The position numbers and the translations under genes are program-made. A DNA stretch of 46,073 bases from UBA2144 sp964506185 (GTDB lineage Bacteria > Patescibacteriota > Gracilibacteria > Peribacterales > Peribacteraceae): assembly GCA_964506185.1 (NCBI GenBank), contig CAZDKL010000011.1:1-46073 (forward strand), given 5' to 3'. The first letter of the stretch is position 1, and each line of letters begins with the position of its first letter. The notes below the pieces were generated by a model, which had not been told where the DNA came from, made no database searches, and was given only the letters and a program-made list of their open reading frames with translations. Below, in pieces: positions 38,212 to 46,073 of this stretch.

Positions 38212-38303
38212 ATAAGTTAAAAGTGAAAAGTTAAAAGTGAAAAGTTACTAAAGAGAATCGAATATAAAAGCACTTTTAACTCTTAACTCTTAACTTTTAA
38301 CTA
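38212..38303. repeat. AGTTAAAAGT word hairpin with conserved core, copy 2
   Basis: Words aagttaaaagtgaaaag on the left and cttttaactcttaactc on the right flank a core (aaagagaatcgaatata). That core is the near-complement of the core at 9603-9715. It lies between pyrD and pyrK, within one transcription unit. Confidence 0.75.
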
Positions 38304-39224
38304 TCCCTTCATGCTTCCCACTAACTCCGCAATCTCTGATATTCCCTCTTCTTCACACCATTCCTGCATTTCGTCACAGACTTTTTTGAATACATCCTGC
38401 CCGCGCTCGCCTATTGCAGTTCCGATTCCAATAAGCGTAGCTCCCGCAATCATAAATTCAAGCGCATCCTCACCCGTGTGCACTCCTCCCGTTCCGATTA
38501 TGGGAAGTTTCCCGCCAGTTGCCTTATAAACATCGTGTATGCATCTGACTGCAATTGGTTTTAAGCCCGGTCCGGAGAGTCCTCCAACCTTGTTCGCAAG
38601 TATTGGCTGACGACTTTTAAGATCGATAGCCATTCCTGGCCCAAAAGTATTAACTGCAGTGAATCCATCAGCTCCTGCCTCCGCACAAGCAGCTGCAACA
38701 GCTCCAATGTCATCAACATTTGGTGAAAGCTTGATGAATATTGGAACTTTACCACTGACTTTCTTAACTTCTTCCGTGACACGTTTCGCATCAGGTACGC
38801 TACATGCAAAAGGTTTACCGCATTCGTCTTCAACATTAGGGCAACTGATGTTTACTTCCAGAAAATCTGGTCCTAATCCACATACAATTTCCGAAATCGC
38901 AACGAAGTCCTCAACTTTTCCTGCAACAACATTTGCAATCAATGGAACTGGTTTATCTTTTAGATATTCGCTGATCTCTTCGCGCGCTTTTTCCGGACCT
39001 GCGTCGGGAAGTCCGACTGCATTGAGTGTCCAATGCTCATTTGCAATCACTGTTGGATTCGGATGGCCTTTGTGTTCTCTGATCCAGAGTGATTTTGTTG
39101 TCACTCCTCCTGCTCCATTCTCTGCAACGCGCTTCCAGCTTGAAGCCGTAATGCCCCAGATGCCTGAAGCAAGGACGGTAGGGTTGGGAAATGTGACGCC
39201 TAGGATGTTCTGCTTTAGATTCAC
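38301..39224 (-). CDS. pyrD: Dihydroorotate dehydrogenase, class 1B catalytic subunit
   Basis: PyrD oxidises dihydroorotate to orotate in pyrimidine synthesis. The 307-residue FMN barrel shows TVLASGIWG near the start, EVNISCPNVEDE (about 122-133) with the catalytic Cys, PIFIKLSPNVDD (about 160-171) and the phosphate-binding GTGGVHTGEDALEFMIAGA (about 245-263). The presence of pyrK next door fits the NAD-dependent 1B class. It is followed by pyrK and preceded by pyrG on the same strand, with word repeats between the genes. Confidence 0.95.
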   Translation of the reverse strand: MNLKQNILGVTFPNPTVLASGIWGITASSWKRVAENGAGGVTTKSLWIREHKGHPNPTVIANEHWTLNAVGLPDAGPEKAREEISEYLKDKPVPLIANVVAGKVEDFVAISEIVCGLGPDFLEVNISCPNVEDECGKPFACSVPDAKRVTEEVKKVSGKVPIFIKLSPNVDDIGAVAAACAEAGADGFTAVNTFGPGMAIDLKSRQPILANKVGGLSGPGLKPIAVRCIHDVYKATGGKLPIIGTGGVHTGEDALEFMIAGATLIGIGTAIGERGQDVFKKVCDEMQEWCEEEGISEIAELVGSMKG

Positions 39225-39245
39225 TTTATCTGTATTCTAGCTAAA

Positions 39246-39364
39246 GAGCAGTTAAATACGAAATACGAAATATGAAACAAATCTGAAGCACTAAATATCA
39301 AATTAGAAACGTAATCCGATTTCGATATTCGGATTTCGTGCTTGTTTCGGGTTTCGGGTTTAGG
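39246..39364. repeat. TACGAAATACGAAA word inverted repeat
   Basis: Words aatacgaaatacgaaatatgaaa on the left face gatttcg, ggatttcgtg and gtttcgggtttcgg on the right, giving an imperfect long hairpin between pyrG and pyrD. Confidence 0.7.
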
Positions 39365-39369
39365 ATTTC

Positions 39370-41064
39370 TTATCCTACAACTGCCTCCATGAAAGCGTTG
39401 AATAATGGCTGAGGCCTGTGTGGGCGGCTCTTGAATTCCGGATGGAACTGCGATCCAAGCATGAATGGATGGGATTTTAGCTCAACAATCTCCATTAGCT
39501 TAGTTTCCGGCCATTCACCTGAAAAGATGAGGCCCTTTTCTTCCAATTTCTTTCTGAGATTGTTATTGAATTCGTATCTGTGACGGTGACGCTCAGAGAT
39601 TGTATCGTCATCTCCTAGCTGACCCGAGTCTTTGTAAGCCTGATACGCTTTGGTTCCTTTCTTGAGCTTGCATTGATAAGCTCCTAATCTGAGGGTTCCA
39701 CCCTTGGCTCTTCCTTTGTGCTGTCCTGGAAGGAAGTTAACGACATATTTTGACTTTGGAACTTTACTCTCTTCATCAAACTCCTCACTTGTAAGCTGTG
39801 GATCTTTTAGTTTCGCCCTCGCAAATTCAATCGCCATTATTTGTGAACCTAAACATAAGCCTAAATATGGAACCTTGTTTGTCCGCGCATGCTTTGCAGC
39901 TGCAATCTTTCCTTCGATTCCTCTGAGTCCAAATCCTCCAGGCACAATTATTCCATCACAACCCTTCAGATCATCCCAAGTCTCCTTATCTTTTTGCTCC
40001 AGCTTCTCTGAGTCTATCCAAACTATCTCCGCCTTGCGCTTGTTGTGCACTGCAGCAGTCTTGGTTGCCTCGATGACTGACATGTACGCATCCTCTAAGT
40101 GAGTGTACTTTCCAACTAATGCAATTTTGACTTCCTTGATCGCTTTTTCGTGCCTTTCTCTGCCTTTTTTCCATTCGGACATGTCGGGGTCAAGTTTTCC
40201 AAGACCTAACTTTTCTCCGATGATCTGAGCAACTTTGTATTTCTGGAAATTTTCCGGAACATCGTAAATTGAACTGACTGTTTGAGCAGGAACAACAGCT
40301 TCGCGAGCGACTCCGCAGAATTTACTGATCTTATCGAGAAGATCTTTTGGAATCTTGTAGTCAGCACGTGCCATAAGCATGTCAGGTTGCAGTGCAATGC
40401 GCCTTAGCTCTCTGACTGAAAGCTGTGTTGGCTTTGTTTTCAACTCTTTGGAGCCTTTTAAGTACGGAAGTAGTGTCAGATGAACATGGAAAACTCTCTC
40501 CGGACCCAAGTCTGACTTAAATTGTCTGAGTGCTTCCATAAATGGCTCGCCTTCTATATCCCCCACTGTTCCTCCGATCTCCACCATCATTACATCCGCT
40601 CCGCTTTCCTCCGCAGCTTTGATCATTGCGTCTTTAATAGCATCAGTTATATGAGGAACAATTTGGATTGTACCTCCGAGGAAATCTCCTCTGCGCTCCC
40701 GTGCCAGCACTCCGGAATAAACCTGTCCCGTTGTCACAGTACTCAGCTGACTCATTGGAGTATCTATGAATCTTTCGTAATGACCTAAATCTAAATCAGT
40801 TTCCGCTCCATCATCCGTGACGAATACTTCCCCATGCTGAAATGGACTCATCGTACCCGGATCAACATTCAGGTACGGATCAAGCTTCATTACAAAGACC
40901 TTAAGACCACATGCTTTTAGGATTGCTCCCATTGATGCAGTTGCTATTCCTTTGCCTAAACTTGAACAAACTCCGCCTGTCGTAATGATGTAGCGGGGAG
41001 AGGTTGTCAGCTGGTTTTTGGTTTTTTTACTACTAGCCTTATTTGTGCCTTTAGGTGGAATCAT
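39370..41064 (-). CDS. pyrG: CTP synthase
   Basis: PyrG makes CTP from UTP, ATP and glutamine. The 564-residue product has the synthetase P-loop TTGGVCSSLGKGI (about 29-41), the LDPYLNVDPGTMSPFQHGEVFVTDDGAE region and a C-terminal glutamine amidotransferase domain with the nucleophile in LGLCLGSQ and the HPE triad in SQFHPEF. The start is taken as the ATG at 41064; a TTG five codons earlier is possible. The leader contains CTGGCC/GGCCAG and GCCC/GGGC hairpins. With pyrD and pyrK downstream this is a pyrimidine cluster. Confidence 0.96.
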   Translation of the reverse strand: MIPPKGTNKASSKKTKNQLTTSPRYIITTGGVCSSLGKGIATASMGAILKACGLKVFVMKLDPYLNVDPGTMSPFQHGEVFVTDDGAETDLDLGHYERFIDTPMSQLSTVTTGQVYSGVLARERRGDFLGGTIQIVPHITDAIKDAMIKAAEESGADVMMVEIGGTVGDIEGEPFMEALRQFKSDLGPERVFHVHLTLLPYLKGSKELKTKPTQLSVRELRRIALQPDMLMARADYKIPKDLLDKISKFCGVAREAVVPAQTVSSIYDVPENFQKYKVAQIIGEKLGLGKLDPDMSEWKKGRERHEKAIKEVKIALVGKYTHLEDAYMSVIEATKTAAVHNKRKAEIVWIDSEKLEQKDKETWDDLKGCDGIIVPGGFGLRGIEGKIAAAKHARTNKVPYLGLCLGSQIMAIEFARAKLKDPQLTSEEFDEESKVPKSKYVVNFLPGQHKGRAKGGTLRLGAYQCKLKKGTKAYQAYKDSGQLGDDDTISERHRHRYEFNNNLRKKLEEKGLIFSGEWPETKLMEIVELKSHPFMLGSQFHPEFKSRPHRPQPLFNAFMEAVVG

Positions 41065-41089
41065 TTTAAAAATGGGCAATCCCTATGTT

Positions 41090-41135
41090 CTGGCCTTCGA
41101 CTTGGCTCAGGCCAGGGAGGACCCGCCCGCTGGGC
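41090..41135 (-). promoter_or_regulatory. Hairpins in the pyrG leader
   Basis: CTGGCC (41090-41095) pairs with GGCCAG (41110-41115), and GCCC (41125-41128) with GGGC (41132-41135). Nucleotide-sensitive control of pyrG leaders is known in other bacteria, but no known motif is recognised here. Confidence 0.3.
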
Positions 41136-41200
41136 AGTTTACAGAAATAAATCCAAGAATCAAGCCAATATTTCGTACCTAAAAAAGGATTGTGAATGAA

Positions 41201-41229
41201 TTGACATTAAACAGTATATTCATTATAAA
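41201..41229 (+). promoter_or_regulatory. Consensus promoter of the LOG-family gene
   Basis: TTGACA (41201-41206), 17-base spacer, TATAAA (41224-41229). The in-frame ATG at 41237 is seven bases after the -10 box, so the mRNA should be leaderless. This also shows that the longer reading from 41192 is not the true start. Confidence 0.7.
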
Positions 41230-41236
41230 ATGCATA

Positions 41237-42367
41237 ATGCGACGTGTGGAAGATTTTCAAAGGCTCGTAGAAAACGAAACTAAGGGTTGTAATCCTCCTG
41301 TGCAAGAACTAGCACAACAGCTACTTTCAGAATGGCTTGAACAAACTGAAGGACAAGGACAATTCTGCAGATATATCTTGACTCAAATTAGAGATGTCTT
41401 GGATAACGGTGATCGTCAGCCAGCTCGTAAAGCTCTTCACCGTATACAGCAAGAGATTGCTCTGCATACAAGAAACAATGTATTAGCTGAGGAATCACAC
41501 AGACAAAGTGCAGAAAGAGTCAAACAGGAAATGCTCAGCGCCTATGAAGTTGTAGGCAGTGAGGGAAGAGGGGTAGTATGCATGGGATCTGCACGTGATG
41601 CGCCTGACTCAAAGAACTTCCAAAGAGCCGTTGAACTCAGCAGAGAAACTAGCATCCTTCTAGGAAGTACAATATGGAATGGTGGCGGCCCTGGGATCAT
41701 GGAGGCAGCTAGTGTTGGTGGTATTGAAGCTGGAGGCAATGTTGCTGCTGTAAAAATAGGAGGTCTAAATACTGCTAATGCTGCATTTGAACAAGAAGTA
41801 TCACCTGTTCTTGCAAATTCAAGAGTGGCAATATGCCAATACTTCCTTGCCAGAAAAGTAGGACTTGTAGATGCGGGTGTTCGTCAAAATCAGGAAAACC
41901 GCACAGCATTCGTTTTTTTCCCGGGAGGATTTGGAACAATGGATGAAGGATTTGAATTACTTTGCTTACAACAACAAGGCAAGCTCGGCACCAACTATCC
42001 GGTACCAATCATTTTTGTTAATTACGATGGTGCATACAATTGGTTAATTGATGTACAAGATCGCTTTGCAGAACAAGGATCTATTGCAGAAGAAGACAAA
42101 TGTGCAATATGTAGTCCAGAAGTATTAGCTCAACTGGAACGATTAGAAGGAAGACATGAAAGAGTTGATGAATATGAAGAAAATGATCCTGACAAACCTG
42201 TAGATTCTGTAATTTGTGCCAATAACAGAGAGGCACTGGATTTCTTGGCAGCATTCTATGGAATATCCGCTGATGAACGACAATATGCTGATAAACTAAG
42301 AAACTGGGATGGCGAAAAAGAAGTATCGAGGCAACAGGGAACAGATCTTCAGCTACAATTGTTTTAA
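41237..42367 (+). CDS. LOG-family nucleotide phosphoribohydrolase-like protein
   Basis: The 376-residue protein has a helical N-terminal part of about 110 residues and then a LOG/lysine-decarboxylase-like Rossmann domain. Its family motifs are GGGPGIMEA (149-157) and PGGFGTMDE (229-237). LOG-type enzymes hydrolyse nucleoside 5'-monophosphates to a free base and ribose phosphate; bacterial PpnN is a larger relative. The substrate is not known. The start follows from a TTGACA/TATAAA promoter seven bases upstream. Its 3' end faces a guanine-deaminase-like gene five bases away, which suggests, but does not prove, purine base salvage. Confidence 0.85.
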   Translation: MRRVEDFQRLVENETKGCNPPVQELAQQLLSEWLEQTEGQGQFCRYILTQIRDVLDNGDRQPARKALHRIQQEIALHTRNNVLAEESHRQSAERVKQEMLSAYEVVGSEGRGVVCMGSARDAPDSKNFQRAVELSRETSILLGSTIWNGGGPGIMEAASVGGIEAGGNVAAVKIGGLNTANAAFEQEVSPVLANSRVAICQYFLARKVGLVDAGVRQNQENRTAFVFFPGGFGTMDEGFELLCLQQQGKLGTNYPVPIIFVNYDGAYNWLIDVQDRFAEQGSIAEEDKCAICSPEVLAQLERLEGRHERVDEYEENDPDKPVDSVICANNREALDFLAAFYGISADERQYADKLRNWDGEKEVSRQQGTDLQLQLF

Positions 42368-42371
42368 TTGA

Positions 42372-43754
42372 TTATTTCAATTGCTTCCCCTTAACCCACA
42401 GTGCCTCTACTCCCGATGAGTCCTGACCTCCATCGGCTATCCGTGCAGCTGTGAATTCAGGATTTCCATGATGATCATGAGGCTCATAAAATCCGTCATT
42501 TCCACTCATTTTTACAGCCACAAACTCTGCCATATTGCCTTCCCTAATACTTGTATCTCGCGTATCAATCCCAAGTGATTCCAGGCCACTTAAAGTGCCA
42601 AATTTTAGTACTTCTTGATAAGAAGGACGATTGTCCGCAGGATGCCTACCGTGCTCTTTTAGCATTTCTGCAAACATACTTGAAGTCCTACCGGCTCCCC
42701 TATCTGTACCCAAAGTAATGCGAACTCCCCTCTGTTCCCAATCGCGAAGCGGGAATGGAACAAATGCACCACCAACAAAGTGACTTCCCAATTGAGCATT
42801 GGAGCTTGGACATGCTCGTACATATACCTTGCACCCTCTTGTAACACATTCTGCAATATCATCCATCTCCCTTGGAGTAGTATGAATGGAATGCGCCAAA
42901 CCCACGCGTGAACCTGAATCAAAAACACCATCATTGATTAACGTTTCTACTACACTTGATGTTCCATATATACCACTGTGAATAGCTTTCTCACAGCCCT
43001 CACCATCCTGTTCATCCAGATGCGTCTCGTACAACGCGCCATAACGTCGTGCTAATTCTGCCAATCTCCTGCGTGTTTCTGAACTAACAGCAATAGGAAA
43101 CCTATCAATGACAGCAACTCTTGATGCGTCAAACTCATCAAGCAGAGCTTCTGTTGCAGATAATGCATCATCACCTCTCACCTCAAGACCTTGGTGAATA
43201 CCATCCATATTTTGATCCATCGCAACAAATCCAGCTACAACTCTTAATCCGTGTTCATCACCGCGAAGAATAGCTTCGCGCGCAGCATCCAAAGAGCTTG
43301 TTGTGTATTGAAGTGTCGCACCAACACCATGCTTAATGAATTCTCTATATTTCCCAACTAGCATGGCTCTGGCTCTTTCAATTTGACCCTTGGCAACAGA
43401 TTCGCCACGCTTAAGAGTTTCGGGTAACCAACCAGTAAAACCTCTGTCTGGATCGCCGACTATTAACTGTCCCGGTATACCTGGAGGCTGGAAAGAATGA
43501 TCATGCGTATTCGCAGTAACAGGCATCAAAACCTGATGCGACGGACGAAGGGGCTCACCATCTAGATCTACTGGTCCACCGACATGCAAACCAAACTCAC
43601 CGCTCAGCTGAGATGTTCTTGTCCTGAGATCATCAATAGAATCGGCAACAACAATCTTACCTGTATCATCAACCAGCACGACAGCATCATCAATCATATC
43701 CAGGATCTCGCCTGATTCATTGGGCCTTAAAACAGTTCCACGATATGGTTTCAT
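42372..43754 (-). CDS. Amidohydrolase, guanine-deaminase-like
   Basis: The 460-residue metal-dependent hydrolase has the HxH site at His84 and His86 (ANTHDH). Further ligands are expected in YETHLDEQ, in GLAHSIHTT and at the Asp of LGTDRGAG. ACPSSNAQLGS closely resembles CPxSNxxLGSG of guanine deaminases, which turn guanine into xanthine and ammonia. Other members of the ATZ/TRZ/cytosine-deaminase group remain possible. The first 80 residues form the usual beta-sandwich with VVLVDDTGKIV. No Shine-Dalgarno is visible. It converges with the LOG-family gene. Confidence 0.78.
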   Translation of the reverse strand: MKPYRGTVLRPNESGEILDMIDDAVVLVDDTGKIVVADSIDDLRTRTSQLSGEFGLHVGGPVDLDGEPLRPSHQVLMPVTANTHDHSFQPPGIPGQLIVGDPDRGFTGWLPETLKRGESVAKGQIERARAMLVGKYREFIKHGVGATLQYTTSSLDAAREAILRGDEHGLRVVAGFVAMDQNMDGIHQGLEVRGDDALSATEALLDEFDASRVAVIDRFPIAVSSETRRRLAELARRYGALYETHLDEQDGEGCEKAIHSGIYGTSSVVETLINDGVFDSGSRVGLAHSIHTTPREMDDIAECVTRGCKVYVRACPSSNAQLGSHFVGGAFVPFPLRDWEQRGVRITLGTDRGAGRTSSMFAEMLKEHGRHPADNRPSYQEVLKFGTLSGLESLGIDTRDTSIREGNMAEFVAVKMSGNDGFYEPHDHHGNPEFTAARIADGGQDSSGVEALWVKGKQLK

Positions 43755-43834
43755 GCTTTTACAAAAGAAAGAGAGAAATCTATGCTCAGTAGTCTACTTA
43801 AGCAAGTAGAAAGTCTTGATTATTTTCTATAGAA

Positions 43835-45952
43835 CTAAAACAACCCAGTAGCTGAATACAGCCCAACCGTAAGCACGCTGACGATCGTCATTAGCTTAAC
43901 CAAGATGTTGATGGAAGGTCCGGAAGTATCCTTGAAAGGATCCCCTACCGTATCTCCGACAACCGCTGCTTTGTGCGGATCGGAGCCTTTTCCACCTAAG
44001 TTACCGGCTTCAATGTACTTCTTGGCATTATCCCAAGCTCCTCCGGAATTTGCCATGGAGATGGCGAGGAGTACTCCTGTAACAAGTGCACCTGCAAGTA
44101 ATCCCCCTAAAGCTTCCGCTCCTAGAACCAATCCGATGACGACAGGCGAAGCTACTGCCATAAGACCAGGCAACATCATCTCTTTGATAGCGGCACTGGT
44201 TGCAATGCTTACACAACGCGCTGAGTCAGCTTCTGCCTCTCCTTCCATAAGTCCTTTGATGGTTCTGAACTGTCGACGCACTTCTTCGATCATTTTGAAT
44301 GCCGCTCGTCCGACCGCCTTCATTGTCATTGCGGAGAATAGGAATGGAAGTGTTCCTCCTAAGAGAAGTCCGATCAAAGTTAATGGATTCATCAGATTAA
44401 TTGATTCCAGACCCGCAGCTGTAGAGAATGCGGCAAACAATGCGAGAGCTGTTAGAGCTGCTGATCCAATTGCGAATCCTTTTCCGATTGCAGCCGTGGT
44501 GTTTCCTGCTGAGTCTAGTGCATCTGTTCTGGTTCTGACCTGTTTTGGAAGTCCGGACATTTCTGCAATTCCTCCTGCGTTATCCGCGACAGGACCGTAT
44601 GCATCTACTGCAAGAGTGATTCCGAGAGTTGAAAGCATTCCAACTGCGCTTATTGCAATTCCATAAAGTCCTGCGGAAAAGTATGCAATTCCGATTGCAA
44701 TAGCAATGAACAACACTGGCAGGAACGTCGAAACATATCCAAGAGCAAGTCCGTCTATGATTGTAGTTGCCGCACCTGTTTTGGAAGCATCAGCCAAACC
44801 TTTTACCGGCTTGTACTTGTCTGAAGTGTAATACTCCGTAAGCATTCCAATTATCACTCCTACAACTAATCCTGATACCAATGCGAAGAAGACTCCCATG
44901 TAAATAGCTTCGGGGAGCATCTGCTTGCTAAGGAAGTAAGCCCCAATAATCATCAATCCTGATGAAAGGAAGATTCCATTTTTGAGTGCGCCATGGACAT
45001 TCTCTCCTCCCTTCTTGGTTCTGACTACGAATGTACCAATAATGCTTACAATTATTCCAAAACCTGAGATAAAGAGTGGAAACAAAATTGCAGATTCCAT
45101 TGTGGAGCCCCATGCAGTTGCAGCAGTTACTCCAATAAGCATTGCAGCAACTAATGATCCCACATAACTTTCGAAAAGATCTGCTCCCATGCCCGCGACA
45201 TCACCGACGTTATCACCAACATTGTCTGCAATCACTGCAGGATTTCTTGGGTCATCCTCTGGAATTCCTGCTTCAACCTTTCCAACCAAGTCTGCCCCTA
45301 CATCAGCCGCTTTTGTATATATTCCTCCTCCGACTCGTCCGAATAACGCAACTGACGATGCTCCAAAGCTGAATCCTGCAATTACCTGAAGTGCATCGGG
45401 GAGAAATAGACCGAATTTCTGAGTTAGAACCAACATAGTTCCAATCAGTCCCAGAAGTCCCAAACCTACTACAGAGAGACCCATAGTAGCTCCGCTCAAG
45501 AATGCGATTCTGAGAGCTGAGGAGAGACCGGTTCGTGCGGCTTGGGTAGTCCTGACGTTTGCTGAAGTTGCAGTCCTCATTCCAATGAAACCTGCAAGTA
45601 CACTGCAAAATGCTCCGAACGCGAAGCTTAATGCTGTGTAAGGCCTTGTCCACGCTCCACTTTGAGCATTCTGAAGACCGGTATCCAGGAATACGTATAG
45701 GAGTGCTCCAACAATCAGAACAAATACAACGATAACGCTGTATTCACGTTTAAGGAAAGCCATTGAGCCCTGGCGAATACTCTTTGCAATCGCTTCCATT
45801 TTTTCTGTCCCTTTGCCTTGAGTTCCAATAACGATTCTGAATATCGACGCCACGATTAACGCCAACACAGCTGTTATTAGAATAACAAAAAGAGAATTCG
45901 AGAAAGCATCCGAGAATGGCAAGTAAGATGAAGAAAGAATTGATTCTATCAT
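43835..45952 (-). CDS. hppA: Membrane-bound ion-pumping pyrophosphatase
   Basis: This 705-residue protein with about sixteen membrane helices couples pyrophosphate hydrolysis to transport of H+ or Na+. Diagnostic stretches are GGGIYTKAADVGADLVGKVE, DDPRNPAVIADNVGDNVGD and GNTTAAIGKGFAIGSAAL. In the last, the Ala and Gly at the positions that define potassium dependence point to the K+-requiring class. The ion pumped cannot be decided here. I use the ATG at 45952. A reading from 46033 would add 27 residues that are only a translated intergenic word repeat. Confidence 0.95.
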   Translation of the reverse strand: MIESILSSSYLPFSDAFSNSLFVILITAVLALIVASIFRIVIGTQGKGTEKMEAIAKSIRQGSMAFLKREYSVIVVFVLIVGALLYVFLDTGLQNAQSGAWTRPYTALSFAFGAFCSVLAGFIGMRTATSANVRTTQAARTGLSSALRIAFLSGATMGLSVVGLGLLGLIGTMLVLTQKFGLFLPDALQVIAGFSFGASSVALFGRVGGGIYTKAADVGADLVGKVEAGIPEDDPRNPAVIADNVGDNVGDVAGMGADLFESYVGSLVAAMLIGVTAATAWGSTMESAILFPLFISGFGIIVSIIGTFVVRTKKGGENVHGALKNGIFLSSGLMIIGAYFLSKQMLPEAIYMGVFFALVSGLVVGVIIGMLTEYYTSDKYKPVKGLADASKTGAATTIIDGLALGYVSTFLPVLFIAIAIGIAYFSAGLYGIAISAVGMLSTLGITLAVDAYGPVADNAGGIAEMSGLPKQVRTRTDALDSAGNTTAAIGKGFAIGSAALTALALFAAFSTAAGLESINLMNPLTLIGLLLGGTLPFLFSAMTMKAVGRAAFKMIEEVRRQFRTIKGLMEGEAEADSARCVSIATSAAIKEMMLPGLMAVASPVVIGLVLGAEALGGLLAGALVTGVLLAISMANSGGAWDNAKKYIEAGNLGGKGSDPHKAAVVGDTVGDPFKDTSGPSINILVKLMTIVSVLTVGLYSATGLF

Positions 45953-45980
45953 GAATATATGAGGGGAAATGTTCCGAAGG

Positions 45981-46016
45981 ATTATAAATGAATAATGAAG
46001 AATGAATAATGAATAT
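45981..46016. repeat. AATGAATAATGAA tandem word repeat upstream of hppA
   Basis: Tandem aatgaa/taatgaa words lie just upstream of the hppA start. Translated in the hppA frame they give a hydrophobic false N-terminus (FILHYSFII). The final 40 bases of the window hold no recognisable feature. Confidence 0.65.
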
Positions 46017-46073
46017 TTTGGGCATGTGGACAATTTTCTGGGCTGAAATAGACACTTTTTCCCTTGGTTAAGC

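Noticed and set aside
41192..41236. Longer N-terminus of the LOG-family protein
   Set aside because: These codons overlap the TTGACA/TATAAA promoter, so they are upstream of the transcript start.
45953..46033. Longer N-terminus of the pyrophosphatase
   Set aside because: The extra 27 residues are a translation of the AATGAA word repeat; family similarity begins after the ATG at 45952.

Overview
The window looks like a piece of a bacterial chromosome of moderate G+C content. I see no phage, plasmid, transposase or CRISPR array. Several traits suggest a candidate-phyla-radiation (Patescibacteria) genome, perhaps of the Peregrinibacteria/Peribacteria type. There are many small proteins without recognisable relatives, short intergenic gaps full of word-like hairpin repeats, and a 23S-IVP-type four-helix-bundle gene. 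There is also a ComEC without its C-terminal domain, a multi-CxxC zinc-ribbon protein, and many genes without a Shine-Dalgarno sequence. The lineage is an inference from gene style, not a phylogenetic result. The standard genetic code fits, since TGA is used as a stop.

Layout. 1-5300: a large repeat-bearing protein, then an SOS block (LexA, an inserted four-helix-bundle gene, a Y-family polymerase) and a hypothetical protein. 5300-8100: valyl-tRNA synthetase. 8100-10560: a repeat-rich stretch with small genes, a candidate small RNA and an FmdB-type zinc ribbon. 10560-17900: potassium channel, PNPase, a lipoprotein, a fused anthranilate-synthase/PhzE-like enzyme, a TrpR-like repressor and ribosomal protein S15. 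18000-24420: RmuC-like protein, PcrA helicase, an SLH-domain surface protein and a three-gene hypothetical operon behind a structured leader. 24650-35400: RsmA, ComEC, a methyltransferase, secreted low-complexity proteins, transporters (queuosine-precursor type, TSUP, Nramp-related) and two glycosyltransferases. 35400-46073: tRNA-Glu, small genes, a methyltransferase, the pyrimidine genes pyrK-pyrD-pyrG, a LOG-family protein facing a guanine-deaminase-like enzyme, and a membrane pyrophosphatase.

The strongest unexpected signal is a complete-looking tryptophan control module at 16980-17459. A TrpR-family gene is followed by a perfect 18-bp palindrome with the same GTACT...AGTAC ends as the E. 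coli trp operator. This palindrome overlaps a -10 element. Directly next to it begins a 24-residue leader peptide ending in tandem Trp codons, and then the fused TrpE-TrpG/PhzE-like gene. This suggests both repression and attenuation acting on one enzyme, with no other trp gene nearby.

Two broader themes recur. First, several genes have a recognisable -10 box 6-9 bases before the start codon (lexA, fmdB-like, K+ channel, LOG, the trp leader), so leaderless mRNA is probably common. Second, short-word hairpin repeats fill the intergenic spaces, sometimes as homologous pairs in this window. The same kinds of words also occur in frame inside genes, including valS (two sites), the Y-family polymerase and the FmdB-like gene.
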